Shown here: piece after piece, positions 18,089 through 27,498 of the stretch
Numbering within the stretch: the stretch's first letter is position 1
How the letters are laid out: every line of letters begins with the position of its first letter
From: Pseudoalteromonas sp. G4
Lineage (GTDB): Bacteria > Pseudomonadota > Gammaproteobacteria > Enterobacterales > Alteromonadaceae
Direction of reading: 5' to 3'
Assembly (NCBI RefSeq): GCF_028875915.1
Contig: NZ_JAPEHW010000018.1
Coordinates: 1 to 58,801, forward strand
Length of the DNA stretch: 58,801 bases
The notes under the pieces: model-generated
What the model saw: the letters and a program-made list of their open reading frames with translations, nothing else
What the model was told of the DNA's origin: nothing
Database searches by the model: none
Made by a program: the position numbers and the translations under genes

Positions 18089-19987
18089 TTACACCATATC
18101 ATCGAAAGGGTTTGCTGCAGTTAATTTCACAGTATGTGCGAATCCTGGCAGCGAAATTGTGTCTTGTGTTAGTTCAATCTCATTTTCATCGATCAAACCA
18201 TCACCAAAACGATAAATTAGCTCATATTCACCATTGTTAGCAGCATTGTGATAGGCCGCTTGATTTTGTTTTGTTGATGCAAGTTTGTCGCGATAAAGTG
18301 TTATAGCACTTTCACCATGGCGTTTCGTAAGCATCTCAAGCGTGACATTTGCTGAAAACATCGGTGCAGTGGCATTGTTACCGCCAAAACCTTTTGAGTT
18401 AATAAATGCAATATCTTGGCTTTCACAAGCATAATGCTCCGTGCGAATATCTAGTCGCTCGGCGTAAACATCATCTGCAACTTTATCAATTGTGGTAATA
18501 CCTGGCATGATGTTGTGGCTGAAAATACCCAGCGCCATTGCCATTTGGTCACCACTTGCAGGGCCTATTGTATGGCCAACGAATGCTTTCGGTGCTGCTA
18601 ATTTCCAATTATCAATATTGAATGCTTTTGCAACACGGTCATAAATTAGGGATTCAGTGACACGGTTTTGCGGTGTACTTGAACCATGAGCAAGAATATA
18701 ACTGCGCTTTTGTACTGCTTCTTCACCTAAAATGCTGCTAGCAAGTGCTACAGATTTTGCCATGGTAATATAGTTACCAGGACCTGGCGCTGTAATTGAT
18801 TTTTTAATACCGTCTGCATTAACGAATACATCTGGTACCGAGCCCATTACATCTGCACCTAACTCAAGTGCAAGCGCGTCGTCCATTAGCACAGCAAATT
18901 GCGCACCTTCGCCAATTGTAAAACCACAATTTTCACCAAATGGGCGACTAGTGCGGCGTAAGTCTGGAGTATCGCTGTTATCGAGTTTTTTCAAACCATC
19001 TACATTGGCAAGCGCACTCATATTGCCAAATCCTTCAACGATTTCAGGAGTAATGGCGCAGTCTACACTGCCTATAATCGCAACTCGTGTGCGTCCAGCT
19101 TTAATATCGTGCACTGCTGCGCGTAAGTTGTATAAGAATGTGGCGCAGGCACCTGATGTTGTAAAAGTTGTACCTACATTACCGGTTACATAAGCGTTGA
19201 TAAAATCAGTCGACATAGTATTTAAACCAAGTGCTAGGTTTTTTGTGCTAACACGGTCACCTTTAAGGCGATTTTTCATCATGCCGCCGAATGCTTCATC
19301 TTGCATTTGCCCTGCAACGGATGCTGAATAGGTGCCAATTTGGTCTGGGTCAACTACAGCTAAAACAGCATCCCAATCAAGACCTGTTGATTTAATCGCA
19401 TCGGTTGCTGCAAAAATGGTCGCTTGTAAGCCACGAGGCTGATAGCGGCTATTGTAAAGAGTGCTTGGATCAAATCCTGTTGGAAATTGACCAGCCGCTT
19501 TAATTGGATTATCGCGGAAAGTATCGTGTTTTAACGATAACTCACCTGAAATTGATACTTTTACTTTTCCACTTTCAAGGGGCTCTACTTGCCAGTCTCT
19601 AGGAACAGGCGAAGGCAAATGACGGGCACTTGTTTCGAAAACGATGTGTTCACCATCACTTGGTACAACCGTCATTTTTTGATGACCATGTGTTGCATCA
19701 ACGTCAAAGTGATTTTCTTCTATCTTACGAATGAGTGTACCAGCTAGAATTTGCTCACCATACTTGCTTTCAATAGCTGAAGCGAGGATCGGCTGATTTT
19801 CATGATCAACTAATGCTCCGTTTTCTTGGCGAACTAAATTCATTAAAGTAGCAAGACCAAGAAATGTCTCTTGTCGTGCTTCTTGAGTTAGCTTGTCTAA
19901 AACGATACGACGAAATCCTTGATGAGCAGAAGTTCGTCCTGCGGCATTAATACCACCCATTCCAACAACAATAGGTAATGCAGTCAT
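18089..19987 (-). CDS. fabY: Beta-ketoacyl-ACP synthase, FabY type
   Basis: A 632-residue thiolase-fold condensing enzyme. The length, N-terminal MGGINAAGRTSAHQGFRRIV, and inserted segments are like Pseudomonas FabY (634 residues), which condenses acetyl-CoA with malonyl-ACP to start fatty acid synthesis in place of FabH. The triad is C-H-H: Cys in SGACATFLYN (near residue 280), His in HGSSTPQNRVTES (near 432) and His in VGHTIGPASGDQ (near 471). Its identification as FabY rests on remembered similarity over the full length; a generic FabF-like synthase is the alternative. Divergent from a GlxA/AraC-family regulator, which may control it. Confidence 0.8.
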   Translation of the reverse strand: MTALPIVVGMGGINAAGRTSAHQGFRRIVLDKLTQEARQETFLGLATLMNLVRQENGALVDHENQPILASAIESKYGEQILAGTLIRKIEENHFDVDATHGHQKMTVVPSDGEHIVFETSARHLPSPVPRDWQVEPLESGKVKVSISGELSLKHDTFRDNPIKAAGQFPTGFDPSTLYNSRYQPRGLQATIFAATDAIKSTGLDWDAVLAVVDPDQIGTYSASVAGQMQDEAFGGMMKNRLKGDRVSTKNLALGLNTMSTDFINAYVTGNVGTTFTTSGACATFLYNLRAAVHDIKAGRTRVAIIGSVDCAITPEIVEGFGNMSALANVDGLKKLDNSDTPDLRRTSRPFGENCGFTIGEGAQFAVLMDDALALELGADVMGSVPDVFVNADGIKKSITAPGPGNYITMAKSVALASSILGEEAVQKRSYILAHGSSTPQNRVTESLIYDRVAKAFNIDNWKLAAPKAFVGHTIGPASGDQMAMALGIFSHNIMPGITTIDKVADDVYAERLDIRTEHYACESQDIAFINSKGFGGNNATAPMFSANVTLEMLTKRHGESAITLYRDKLASTKQNQAAYHNAANNGEYELIYRFGDGLIDENEIELTQDTISLPGFAHTVKLTAANPFDDMV

Positions 19988-20115
19988 AAAAACCCTAAAT
20001 TTATAAAATTTGTGTTATTTAGGTACAGTTTATTTTGATTTTAGCTTTTTGTTTGTGTTTAATTGGTCATAATTTTGGTTTATATGGCCATTCCAAACTG
20101 GTTTGAGCAGTGAAT

Positions 20116-21108
20116 ATGACAAAAAAAACAAAAGTAAGGCTGTTACTTTACCCTCAAGTACTGGCAACCAGTGTCACTTTACCCGTTGAAATGCTAAAAG
20201 CGGGTGAGGCATCTTGTCACGATAGGCGCTTCAAAAGCCTAGATATTAAGTTTGTTGCAAATCATCAAGAAGTTATTAAGTGTCGTGCAGGTTGTGCATT
20301 TTTGCCCGACCTAACCGTGCATTGTGATGATGCTGCTGACTTTATTATTGTGCCCGGTATTTGGCGAAATCCACGCCCGGTGATAAAACAAAATCGTGCT
20401 GCCATTTCATATTTGGCTAAACAATGGCAGCAAGGTGCCACTATTGTCGGTGTGGGAACAGGTAATTGCTTATTGGCAGAAGCAGGGTTATTAGATAATC
20501 ACGCGGCTACAACTCATTGGCATTACGCCAAACAATTTCGTAAAGACTACCCACTAGTTGACCTTAAACCTGAGTTCTTTATTACTCAATCTGAACGTAT
20601 CTTCTGTGCTGCAAGTTTGAATTCGCTAGCTGATATTATGGTTTACTTAATTGCACAATTATTTGGTCGAGATGCCGCGCAAAATGTAGAGCGTAATTTC
20701 TCACATGAAATTCGCAGACCATACGAAGAGCAGCGCTATTTAGAGGGAGCAGTTGATAGGCACCCAGATGAGCTAATTGCGCAAATTCAATTTTGGCTAA
20801 AGAACAACTTAGCCAATGATGTATCGTTATTAGATGTGGCGGAACAATTTGGCATTAGCCAAAGAACATTATCAAGACGTTTTAAAGCTGCGACAGGCAC
20901 CACCGCAAATCATTATTTACAAAAAATGCGACTAGAAATGGCTCAGGAGTTACTCGCATCAACTAACCTAACAGTGCAAGATGTTGCTGTCGCGGTTGGT
21001 TATGTTGATCAAGGTTATTTAACTAAAGTTTTCAAACGTGAACTGAAACAAACCCCATCAGATTATCGCTTATTGGTACGAAAGAAGTTATTTAAAACGG
21101 ATTCATAA
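20116..21108 (+). CDS. GlxA-type transcriptional regulator (DJ-1/PfpI + AraC HTH)
   Basis: 330 residues: an N-terminal DJ-1/PfpI-like domain (~8-190) and a C-terminal double helix-turn-helix AraC domain (~230-318: SLLDVAEQFGISQRTLSRRF and VQDVAVAVGYVDQGYLTKVF). In most GATase1/AraC regulators the nucleophile elbow reads S-V-C-T-G; here it is VGVGTGNCLLAEAGLL, so the usual cysteine position is Gly and a Cys sits three residues later. The domain therefore probably senses a ligand without catalysis. GTG at 20110 and ATG at 20116 compete; the ATG is chosen. Divergent from fabY with 128 bp between, a typical regulator-target layout. Confidence 0.85.
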   Translation: MTKKTKVRLLLYPQVLATSVTLPVEMLKAGEASCHDRRFKSLDIKFVANHQEVIKCRAGCAFLPDLTVHCDDAADFIIVPGIWRNPRPVIKQNRAAISYLAKQWQQGATIVGVGTGNCLLAEAGLLDNHAATTHWHYAKQFRKDYPLVDLKPEFFITQSERIFCAASLNSLADIMVYLIAQLFGRDAAQNVERNFSHEIRRPYEEQRYLEGAVDRHPDELIAQIQFWLKNNLANDVSLLDVAEQFGISQRTLSRRFKAATGTTANHYLQKMRLEMAQELLASTNLTVQDVAVAVGYVDQGYLTKVFKRELKQTPSDYRLLVRKKLFKTDS

Positions 21109-21341
21109 CTGACTAGTCGGTGATTAGTCATTTAGTTATCAAAACCAAGGTAAGTTAAAATGATGCAAACAAACATGTAGTTGCTAATGTGTATAGGCTA
21201 TTAGAGTACTGAAGAACTAAAGTATGGGGGATGTACTTCAAGTGGAAGCTCTAAACCAAATATGCTTTGCAAATAATGTTGTTAACTTTATGCTTTGTTG
21301 CTAATTTGAACTGAAAGGTAACACCCATAGGGAGTGGATCT

Positions 21342-21749
21342 ATGTTACGGAAATTGACCTTATCGAGCGCCTGCCTTTTACAGCTTGCTTGTAGCACTTC
21401 TTTCAATGAGCAAACGTTGGCTGATAAGGAAAACTGGCTAAGACAGGGTGAAGAGGTTGAAAAAGTATGTTTTCCTTCTTCAACAGGCCGTTGGCAGTCG
21501 TTAGACGGTGCCAGTCATTCATTTATCATTGATAACTATCGTCAAAAATATAAAGTTGATTTGACGTCAACTTGTGATGTGCAAAATGCACATTTGACAC
21601 TCGGTGCTTATGGTTTTGCACACTGTTTAAAAAAAGGCGACCGTATAACAGTAAAAGCGCGACATCAAGGAACCGATCGTTGTCATATTACGCATCTTTA
21701 CCAGTGGTTGCCTAAACAGCCATCAGACACAGATAAAACAGCAAAATAA
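21342..21749 (+). CDS. Small exported protein, DUF6491-like, possible lipoprotein
   Basis: 135 residues. The hydrophobic N-terminus MLRKLTLSSACLLQLACS ends in LAC, which could be a lipobox, but position -3 is Gln, so lipoprotein status is doubtful. The mature part has four further cysteines (VCFP, TSTCDV, AHCLKKGDRITV, DRCHITHLYQW); the order C / C / C-x-x-GDRI / C-x-I resembles DUF6491 proteins of gammaproteobacteria as I remember them. Paired cysteines fit a disulfide-stabilised periplasmic domain. Function unknown. A terminator-like hairpin lies 180 bp downstream. Confidence 0.6.
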   Translation: MLRKLTLSSACLLQLACSTSFNEQTLADKENWLRQGEEVEKVCFPSSTGRWQSLDGASHSFIIDNYRQKYKVDLTSTCDVQNAHLTLGAYGFAHCLKKGDRITVKARHQGTDRCHITHLYQWLPKQPSDTDKTAK

Positions 21750-21929
21750 TGGTTTGTTATAGCGCACAGATATATCTTATGTGATTTTTGTTAAATAGTT
21801 GTAAATGATTGTAAATTGCTATTTTTCAATAACTTAAGATTTTCCCAAGAACTTAAAAAAGACAGCGCTGTCATTGTTATTTTGTTTTAAATCAATGGTT
21901 TATGTTTGTTTTGCTCTTTTCTTTTACAG

Positions 21930-21955
21930 GAAACTGGTAAGAGTTTCTTTTTTTG
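21930..21955 (+). terminator. Terminator or leader hairpin ahead of the kexin-like protease
   Basis: Stem GAAACT / AGTTTC (21930-21935, 21942-21947) followed by seven T. It is 60 bp before the protease start, so it may end the upstream transcript or attenuate the protease operon. Confidence 0.45.
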
Positions 21956-22013
21956 TCTTCTGGGTTTTTAATGATTGTCCCGATTAAAGGGGAAACTTAT
22001 TTCAGGGGACAAA

Positions 22014-23825
22014 ATGAAAATAAAAACATCCTTGTTGGCTGCAAGTATTATGCTTGCCTGCACGCCAGCAATAGCAAAAATAACAGATTCTACTTTTCCG
22101 CTTGTAGCGGGAGATCCGCTTGTGTCACAGCAGTGGCACCTGCAAAATACTGGCCAGACAGGCTTTTCGCAATCAGCAGGTGTTGCTGGCAATGATCTCG
22201 ATTTAGATTTTACCCATTTAATGGGTATTAAAGGCCGCGGCATTACCGTTTCGGTAATTGATTCTGGTGTGGAAATTGATCACCCAGATTTAAGAGCTAA
22301 TGTGGTTGATGGTTCTATTAACCTTGGTGATGGTTCGAACTATCCACAAGATAATAATGGCCATGGTACATCGGTAGCTGGTTTAATTGCAGCAACAGAA
22401 GCAAATGGTTTAGGTGGCCGTGGCGTTGCACCGCATGCAAATATTGTTGGTTTTAACTATTTACCAAATCAGACAGTAGGTAATTGGTTGGTGGCGCATG
22501 GTTTGTCAGAAGATTTTAGACAGTTAGACCGTTTTACAGATCCTCGAGTATTTAACCAAAGTTATGGTAGTACGCCAGCAAGCCCACGTATCCATGATTA
22601 CTCGCTTGATCCGTGGCAAGAACTGCAAGACACAGTATATCAAGATATTACTGAAGATAGTCACTGGGGACGCGGTTCTGTATATGTAAAATCTGCTGGT
22701 AACTCATTTGAAGTATATAATGCTTACTACCGAGGTTATCGCATTTTAGTTTTACCTTATGAAAACAACCAGTTCTTCAATAACCAAGGTTTACCATTCC
22801 ACAATGCAAATATTGCATCAGATAACAATAACCATTGGAACTTAGTGGTTTCAGCACTTAATGCTGAAGGCAAACTAAGCTCGTACTCTTCTGTTGGTTC
22901 GAACGTATTTGTAGCAGCGCCTGGTGGCGAATTTGGTGAAGCGGCTCCAGCAATGGTGACAATCGACTTACAAGGGTGCGATGCAGGTAGCAATGTTGCC
23001 GGTGAGCATGGCAATGCATTGCACGGTGGTACTGAATTAGATCCAAACTGTGATTATACGGGTACGATGAATGGTACATCGTCAGCTGCGCCAAATACTT
23101 CTGGGGCTATTGCAAATCTTATGTCTGCAAATCATGCATTAAATGCGCGTCAAATTCGTCATATTTTAGCGCAAACGGCACGTAAAACTGATGCAGAACA
23201 TCCAGGTATTGATTTGACTTTCGAAAACTCTGAGGGTGAATTAGTTACTTATAATGCGATCCCTGCGTGGCAGCAAAATGCGGCGGGTTATAACTTTCAT
23301 CAGTATTATGGCTTTGGTGCTGTAGATGTGGATGATGCTGTATATCAGGCACTTTTCTCACCAACAACAGCACTCCCTGAGCAAGTAATTACGCCTTGGC
23401 AATTACAAACAGCGAATACTGAAATTCCAGATGCGAGCCTAACAGGTGCGACAAGTAAACTTGCCTTTGAGCAAGATGTTACCGTTGAAGCTGTTCAAGT
23501 TAAATTAAACATTGATCATACACGTTTACGTGACTTAGCGATTGAGCTAATTTCGCCTTCAGGCACTCGTTCAATTTTAATGAGTGCTCGTACTGGCTGG
23601 TTAGGTACTACAGAAGGTGGTTACACAAATACCCTGATGCTAAGCAATCATTTTTACGGTGAATCAGCTAAAGGTGAGTGGCAGTTAAAAGTAATTGATA
23701 CAGATAAAGGTAGTAGCTATACACTGGGCTATCATGCTGCGCTTGGTTTAGTAGGCTTTAACCGTGAAAACAATGCGGAAAATGGCGTATTAAAAGATTG
23801 GTCATTACGTGTAATTGGTCACTAG
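22014..23825 (+). CDS. Kexin-like secreted serine protease (S8 with P domain)
   Basis: 603 residues. Signal peptide (MKIKTSLLAASIMLACTPAIA), then the mature kexin-type start DPLVSQQWHLQNTGQTG almost at once: there is no N-terminal propeptide. Catalytic triad by position: D83 (VIDSGVEIDHPDL), H117 (NGHGTSVAGL), S356 (NGTSSAAPNTSG). Residues ~485-600 form a proprotein-convertase P domain (LRDLAIELISPSGTRSILMS). Such enzymes cleave after dibasic sites. Size and layout match the Aeromonas serine protease ASP (about 620 residues), which is followed by an ORF2 chaperone; here the next gene starts 9 bp later and is propeptide-like. The frame opens upstream, but ATG 22014 with AGGGGA before it is the signal-peptide start. 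Confidence 0.9.
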   Translation: MKIKTSLLAASIMLACTPAIAKITDSTFPLVAGDPLVSQQWHLQNTGQTGFSQSAGVAGNDLDLDFTHLMGIKGRGITVSVIDSGVEIDHPDLRANVVDGSINLGDGSNYPQDNNGHGTSVAGLIAATEANGLGGRGVAPHANIVGFNYLPNQTVGNWLVAHGLSEDFRQLDRFTDPRVFNQSYGSTPASPRIHDYSLDPWQELQDTVYQDITEDSHWGRGSVYVKSAGNSFEVYNAYYRGYRILVLPYENNQFFNNQGLPFHNANIASDNNNHWNLVVSALNAEGKLSSYSSVGSNVFVAAPGGEFGEAAPAMVTIDLQGCDAGSNVAGEHGNALHGGTELDPNCDYTGTMNGTSSAAPNTSGAIANLMSANHALNARQIRHILAQTARKTDAEHPGIDLTFENSEGELVTYNAIPAWQQNAAGYNFHQYYGFGAVDVDDAVYQALFSPTTALPEQVITPWQLQTANTEIPDASLTGATSKLAFEQDVTVEAVQVKLNIDHTRLRDLAIELISPSGTRSILMSARTGWLGTTEGGYTNTLMLSNHFYGESAKGEWQLKVIDTDKGSSYTLGYHAALGLVGFNRENNAENGVLKDWSLRVIGH

Positions 23826-23834
23826 GAGTAAAAA

Positions 23835-24275
23835 ATGAAAAAAGTATTTTTGATTGTAGCTTTTGCAGTTACGTCACAATTTGCAGTGGCAAATAACGCT
23901 GATCAATTTAAAGGGTTAACGATTACCCCAGTTGACCAGCTTGAATCAAATCAGTCAGAAGTTGTTGTGAACGATAAAACGTTTAGAACTAATGGTGCTA
24001 ACAAAGTAGTGCCAGGTTTAGATGTGTTTGATGAGAGCGGTTTTAATGCGTATACCGTGACTGGCGAAATAATTGTTAAGTTGTCGGGTGATGTTGATTT
24101 TGAACAGTTCAACAAAGATAACGACTTAATTATCAAGCAAGCATATAAAGAGTATTACATCTTAAAGTCTCAAAGTAACCGTGACTTATTACCATTAGTT
24201 GATGCGCTTAAACAACTTGATGGTGTGAGTTCAGTGACACTTGAACTTGCAGATAAAGGCGTTATTCAAAAATAA
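23835..24275 (+). CDS. Trans-acting propeptide/chaperone-like partner of the protease
   Basis: 146 residues with a signal peptide (MKKVFLIVAFAVTSQFAVA). The second half, ~70-140 (TGEIIVKLSGDVDFEQFN, YYILKSQSN, LLPLVDALKQLDGVSSVTLE), has the beta-alpha-beta pattern of subtilase propeptides (I9-like): E-[IV]-[IV]-V-K-L...VL...L...L...V-x-x-V. It lies 9 bp behind a kexin-like protease that lacks a propeptide of its own, matching the position and size of Aeromonas ORF2 (about 150 residues), an external chaperone needed to fold ASP. The role is inferred from context and pattern. Its last 10 bp overlap the convergent GGDEF-EAL gene. Confidence 0.7.
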   Translation: MKKVFLIVAFAVTSQFAVANNADQFKGLTITPVDQLESNQSEVVVNDKTFRTNGANKVVPGLDVFDESGFNAYTVTGEIIVKLSGDVDFEQFNKDNDLIIKQAYKEYYILKSQSNRDLLPLVDALKQLDGVSSVTLELADKGVIQK

Positions 24276-26404
24276 CACCTCAATGAAATTTTTTTACAGT
24301 CCATCGTGGTAAGTCTGGTTACTACAGAGAATGGGTCCTTGCTTGCTAGTTCCTTATCGAATGCAATATGGTTTATTGGTTTTGATATAAAATAACCCTG
24401 TGCATAATCGCAATCCGCGGCTTTCAAAATAGTCAGTTGTTCGGCTGTTTCTACCCCTTCAGCAATTACTTTTAAGCCAAGTTTATGCGCCATAACAATG
24501 ATAGCTTCGCATAGTGCTTGGTTTTGCTTTGAGTGCTCTAAATTCATCACAAAGGCGCGATCTATTTTTAAATAATCGAGATCAAATTTGGTTAAGTATG
24601 ATAACGAGGCATAGCCTGTACCAAAATCATCAAGCGAAATAGCCACACCTGCAGATTGAAATTTCTTTAATGTCTCTTTAATCACTTCATCATCGTCAAG
24701 TAATAGACCTTCTGTAATTTCAATACAAATACCGTGTTTTAATCCGAGTTGTAATAAGGTGTTGAGCCATATTACATCATGTTGTGTAGTGTTTACTTGA
24801 AACTGCGCAGGTGAACGGTTAACACTAATCTGGAAGTTTTCGTCATAAGCTTCTTGCCACTTTTTAACTTGTTCTGCTGCTTGCTGAAAAACCCAATTGC
24901 CGATATCTATGATCATCCCTGAAGTTTCAGCTAACGGTATAAACTCAGCTGGGCTCACCATGCCAAGCTCAGGGTGATGCCAGCGAATAAGGGCTTCTGC
25001 TTTATGTATTGTCATATCTGAGATGGAAAGAATAGGTTGAAAAAGCACTTCAAATTGTTGATTAATAACCGCAAGACGTAATTCTTGTGTAAGTAAGTGA
25101 GCTTTTTCAGTTTTCTCTTGTAGTTTTTTATTGAAATGACGGTACTGCTTACGCCCTTCTTCTTTAGACAAGTACATCGCTTGGTCGGCAAAGCGCAGTA
25201 GCTCTTCCATTTTCTCACTGTGATCTGGAAAAATAGTGATACCGATGCTTGCTGAAATGAAGATGGATTCATTGTTAATGTAAAAAGGCATCTCAATTGC
25301 TTGAATTAGCTTACCTGCAATGTTTTCAACATCAGCCATGCTATGAATGCTGCAAAGAAGAGCTGTAAATTCGTCTCCACCTATGCGTGCTACTGTATCC
25401 GTTTCCCTTAAAATAACTTTTAAACGCTCTGATACTTCAACCAGTAATAAGTCGCCTGCATTATGACCAAGGGTATCGTTTACTTCTTTGAAATGGTCTA
25501 AATCAATGAAAAGAAGTGCAAATTTGTCTCCAGAGCGTTTACTCTTGATGATTTCTTGATTTAACCTATCAGTAAACATATTGCGATTTGGCAATTGTGT
25601 TAACGCATCAAAATTAGCTTGGTGCCAGATAACTTGCTGTGATTGTTTTTTCTCGGTGATATCTGACATGGAGCCAACCATGCGATAGGGTTCACCTTTC
25701 TCATCACGCAGTGCTTCACCTACAATATGAAACCAAAGTTCATGTTGTTTTGCGCTGTACATACGCACTTCGATATCGAATACTTCAAATGGGTCGGAAA
25801 AATGAACATCTAGGTTGGCATTAAATTGTGCAATATCATCTGGGTGAATTTGCTCAGTGAATGAAGCAAATTCATTGCCAAAAGCGAGGTTATCAAAGCC
25901 CAGTAATTCGGTGAATTTGGTTGAGTAAAAAACTTCGTTTGAAACGATATCCCAATCCCATACACCAGCACTAGCACCTTTTGCAGCTAGTTCATAACGC
26001 TGTTGGCTTAAATAAAGTTTTCGTTCGGTTTCATTTAGGACGGTTACATCTTCGATAATGCCTAAATATGCTACTAGCTGTTTATTTTCATAAAGCGGTT
26101 CAGCATGAATTGCGAGTAATTTATTTTTGTTTTTTGATGCGGAGCGAAATGTATAGTGAAAGTTTTTACCTTTAGCGGTGCACGCATACCAATGTTTTAT
26201 TGCGCGTTGCCTGTCATCTGTGTGCATGGCAGAAATATAGCTACTGCCAACAATATTGGTATTTTTTAAGTTCAGTACTTTATACAAAGCATGATTTGCA
26301 AAAATGCACTCGCCATTCGGTTTAGCCACAAACAAACCTATGGGTACATTTTCAAGCACAGTATCTGCTGAGACCGCAATGTTTTTGACCAAGTTCCTTA
26401 CCAA
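24266..26404 (-). CDS. PAS-PAS-GGDEF-EAL c-di-GMP enzyme
   Basis: 712 residues, cytoplasmic (no membrane helix). Two PAS domains (~10-120 and ~130-250), GGDEF (~255-420) and EAL (~440-690). The cyclase motif GGDEF is intact in VARIGGDEF and is preceded by an exact inhibitory I-site, RETD, five residues upstream. The phosphodiesterase side is also intact: EALIRWHHP, SLDDFGTGYASLSYL, LKIDRAFV and IAEGVET. It may therefore make or degrade c-di-GMP according to PAS input. No in-frame ATG exists near the N-terminus; TTG at 26404 is the likely start, so the exact start is uncertain. Overlaps the end of the upstream convergent gene by 10 bp. Confidence 0.9.
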   Translation of the reverse strand: MVRNLVKNIAVSADTVLENVPIGLFVAKPNGECIFANHALYKVLNLKNTNIVGSSYISAMHTDDRQRAIKHWYACTAKGKNFHYTFRSASKNKNKLLAIHAEPLYENKQLVAYLGIIEDVTVLNETERKLYLSQQRYELAAKGASAGVWDWDIVSNEVFYSTKFTELLGFDNLAFGNEFASFTEQIHPDDIAQFNANLDVHFSDPFEVFDIEVRMYSAKQHELWFHIVGEALRDEKGEPYRMVGSMSDITEKKQSQQVIWHQANFDALTQLPNRNMFTDRLNQEIIKSKRSGDKFALLFIDLDHFKEVNDTLGHNAGDLLLVEVSERLKVILRETDTVARIGGDEFTALLCSIHSMADVENIAGKLIQAIEMPFYINNESIFISASIGITIFPDHSEKMEELLRFADQAMYLSKEEGRKQYRHFNKKLQEKTEKAHLLTQELRLAVINQQFEVLFQPILSISDMTIHKAEALIRWHHPELGMVSPAEFIPLAETSGMIIDIGNWVFQQAAEQVKKWQEAYDENFQISVNRSPAQFQVNTTQHDVIWLNTLLQLGLKHGICIEITEGLLLDDDEVIKETLKKFQSAGVAISLDDFGTGYASLSYLTKFDLDYLKIDRAFVMNLEHSKQNQALCEAIIVMAHKLGLKVIAEGVETAEQLTILKAADCDYAQGYFISKPINHIAFDKELASKDPFSVVTRLTTMDCKKISLRCYF

Positions 26405-26505
26405 GATAACAATTCCATTGACTAAGTTGACAATAAGCTTTTAATAATTGTAGTCAAAATTCCTTTGCGTGCTTATTTTCCAAGTATTTTTATGTGTTTT
26501 TTGTA

Positions 26506-27072
26506 TTACATTTCGGGTAAGTGAAACTGATCAAGTTCAATGGCATTGGAATGAACAAGTTGGTGGCACATTTGCGCTAGAAAATCGATTTTAATATTGG
26601 ATAGCTGGCGGTAGTCGAGAAAAGGGCATACCAAGACTTTATCTTCACAATTAAATGCAAACTCTTGGTTTAACCAACAGAGTTCGCTATTAAGCAATCT
26701 TTCATTAATTAATTTTTTTGCATAACTGCGCCCCGCTATAATATGAAGGACATTTTCTTTACTTAGATCGGGAGGACTAAAAAGTAATGCTGTAGATGAG
26801 TTTTGTTGAAGTAAGTGATTGTCGCGGTATTTCTGCCAAGTTGTTTCTTTTTCTCGTCCGTTAAATACGCTTGGGTGCAGTGTATAAATAAACTTGGCAA
26901 ATACATTGAATTGTTTTCGCCAGCCGTTTCCGCATGTTGTGCCTATTTCTTTAATTGCACCTTTAGGAAGCGCTATCAAGTTCTGTGGAGATGCAAAATG
27001 AGAATATAAAGGAGCATTTTCCACATAAAAAGCAATGCGATAGTGATTGCATCCGAAACCAACTTCTGACAT
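26506..27072 (-). CDS. Conserved-looking uncharacterised protein
   Basis: 188 residues, cytoplasmic, no signal peptide. It has motif-like segments that look conserved: GNGWRKQFNVFAKFIYTLHP, FSPPDLSKENVLHIIAGRSYA and VLVCPFLDYRQLSNIKIDFL. It may belong to the DUF6942 group, as I recall that family from Pseudoalteromonas and Shewanella, but this is not certain. Divergent from the gamma-glutamylcyclotransferase-like gene with 57 bp between starts. No function assigned. Confidence 0.6.
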   Translation of the reverse strand: MSEVGFGCNHYRIAFYVENAPLYSHFASPQNLIALPKGAIKEIGTTCGNGWRKQFNVFAKFIYTLHPSVFNGREKETTWQKYRDNHLLQQNSSTALLFSPPDLSKENVLHIIAGRSYAKKLINERLLNSELCWLNQEFAFNCEDKVLVCPFLDYRQLSNIKIDFLAQMCHQLVHSNAIELDQFHLPEM

Positions 27073-27129
27073 GTTTCTACAGGTTTTTAATTGTTTTATT
27101 TACTTTAACAAAAATCGAAAGGATTAGGT

Positions 27130-27483
27130 ATGGAGCGCTTATTTAGTTATGGCACTTTGCAACAAGAAAATGTGCAACAAGCTAACTTTGGTCGCAAATT
27201 AGAAGGCGAAAAAGCAATTCTTACAGAGTATTGTTTGTCTGAAATTAAAATAAATGACGAGCAAGTGGTCAAACAAAGTGGTAAAGCGTATCACCCTATC
27301 TTGGTGTTTACCGGAAATAGTCAAGACGAGGTTGAAGGAAGTTGTTTTTTGCTAACGGCTGATGAGCTTGCAAAGGCGGATAGTTATGAAGTTGCTGAAT
27401 ATACCCGAATAAATGCAACCACCAAAGAGGGCAAACCCTGTTGGATATATGCAGCAACTAATGAGCAGAGTGAAATACTGTAA
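27130..27483 (+). CDS. Gamma-glutamylcyclotransferase-like (AIG2) protein
   Basis: 117 residues with the AIG2/GGCT fold: N-terminal substrate loop FSYGTLQQENVQ, then a D-SYE-VAEY segment whose Glu occupies the catalytic-acid position, and CWIYAAT near the end. Family members release 5-oxoproline from gamma-glutamyl compounds or act on related substrates; small bacterial ones are mostly untested. GGATTAGG precedes the ATG. Size is on the short side but the domain is complete. Confidence 0.8.
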   Translation: MERLFSYGTLQQENVQQANFGRKLEGEKAILTEYCLSEIKINDEQVVKQSGKAYHPILVFTGNSQDEVEGSCFLLTADELAKADSYEVAEYTRINATTKEGKPCWIYAATNEQSEIL

Positions 27484-27498
27484 TGCTATTCAATTCGC

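Noticed and set aside
18089..19987. Polyketide or PUFA synthase fragment
   Set aside because: The protein is a complete stand-alone FabY-length condensing enzyme with no acyltransferase, ACP or ketoreductase neighbours.
24266..24275. Frameshift or gene fusion at the overlap of convergent genes
   Set aside because: Both genes have full-length domains and the overlap is only 10 bp at their stop codons, which is normal for convergent pairs.
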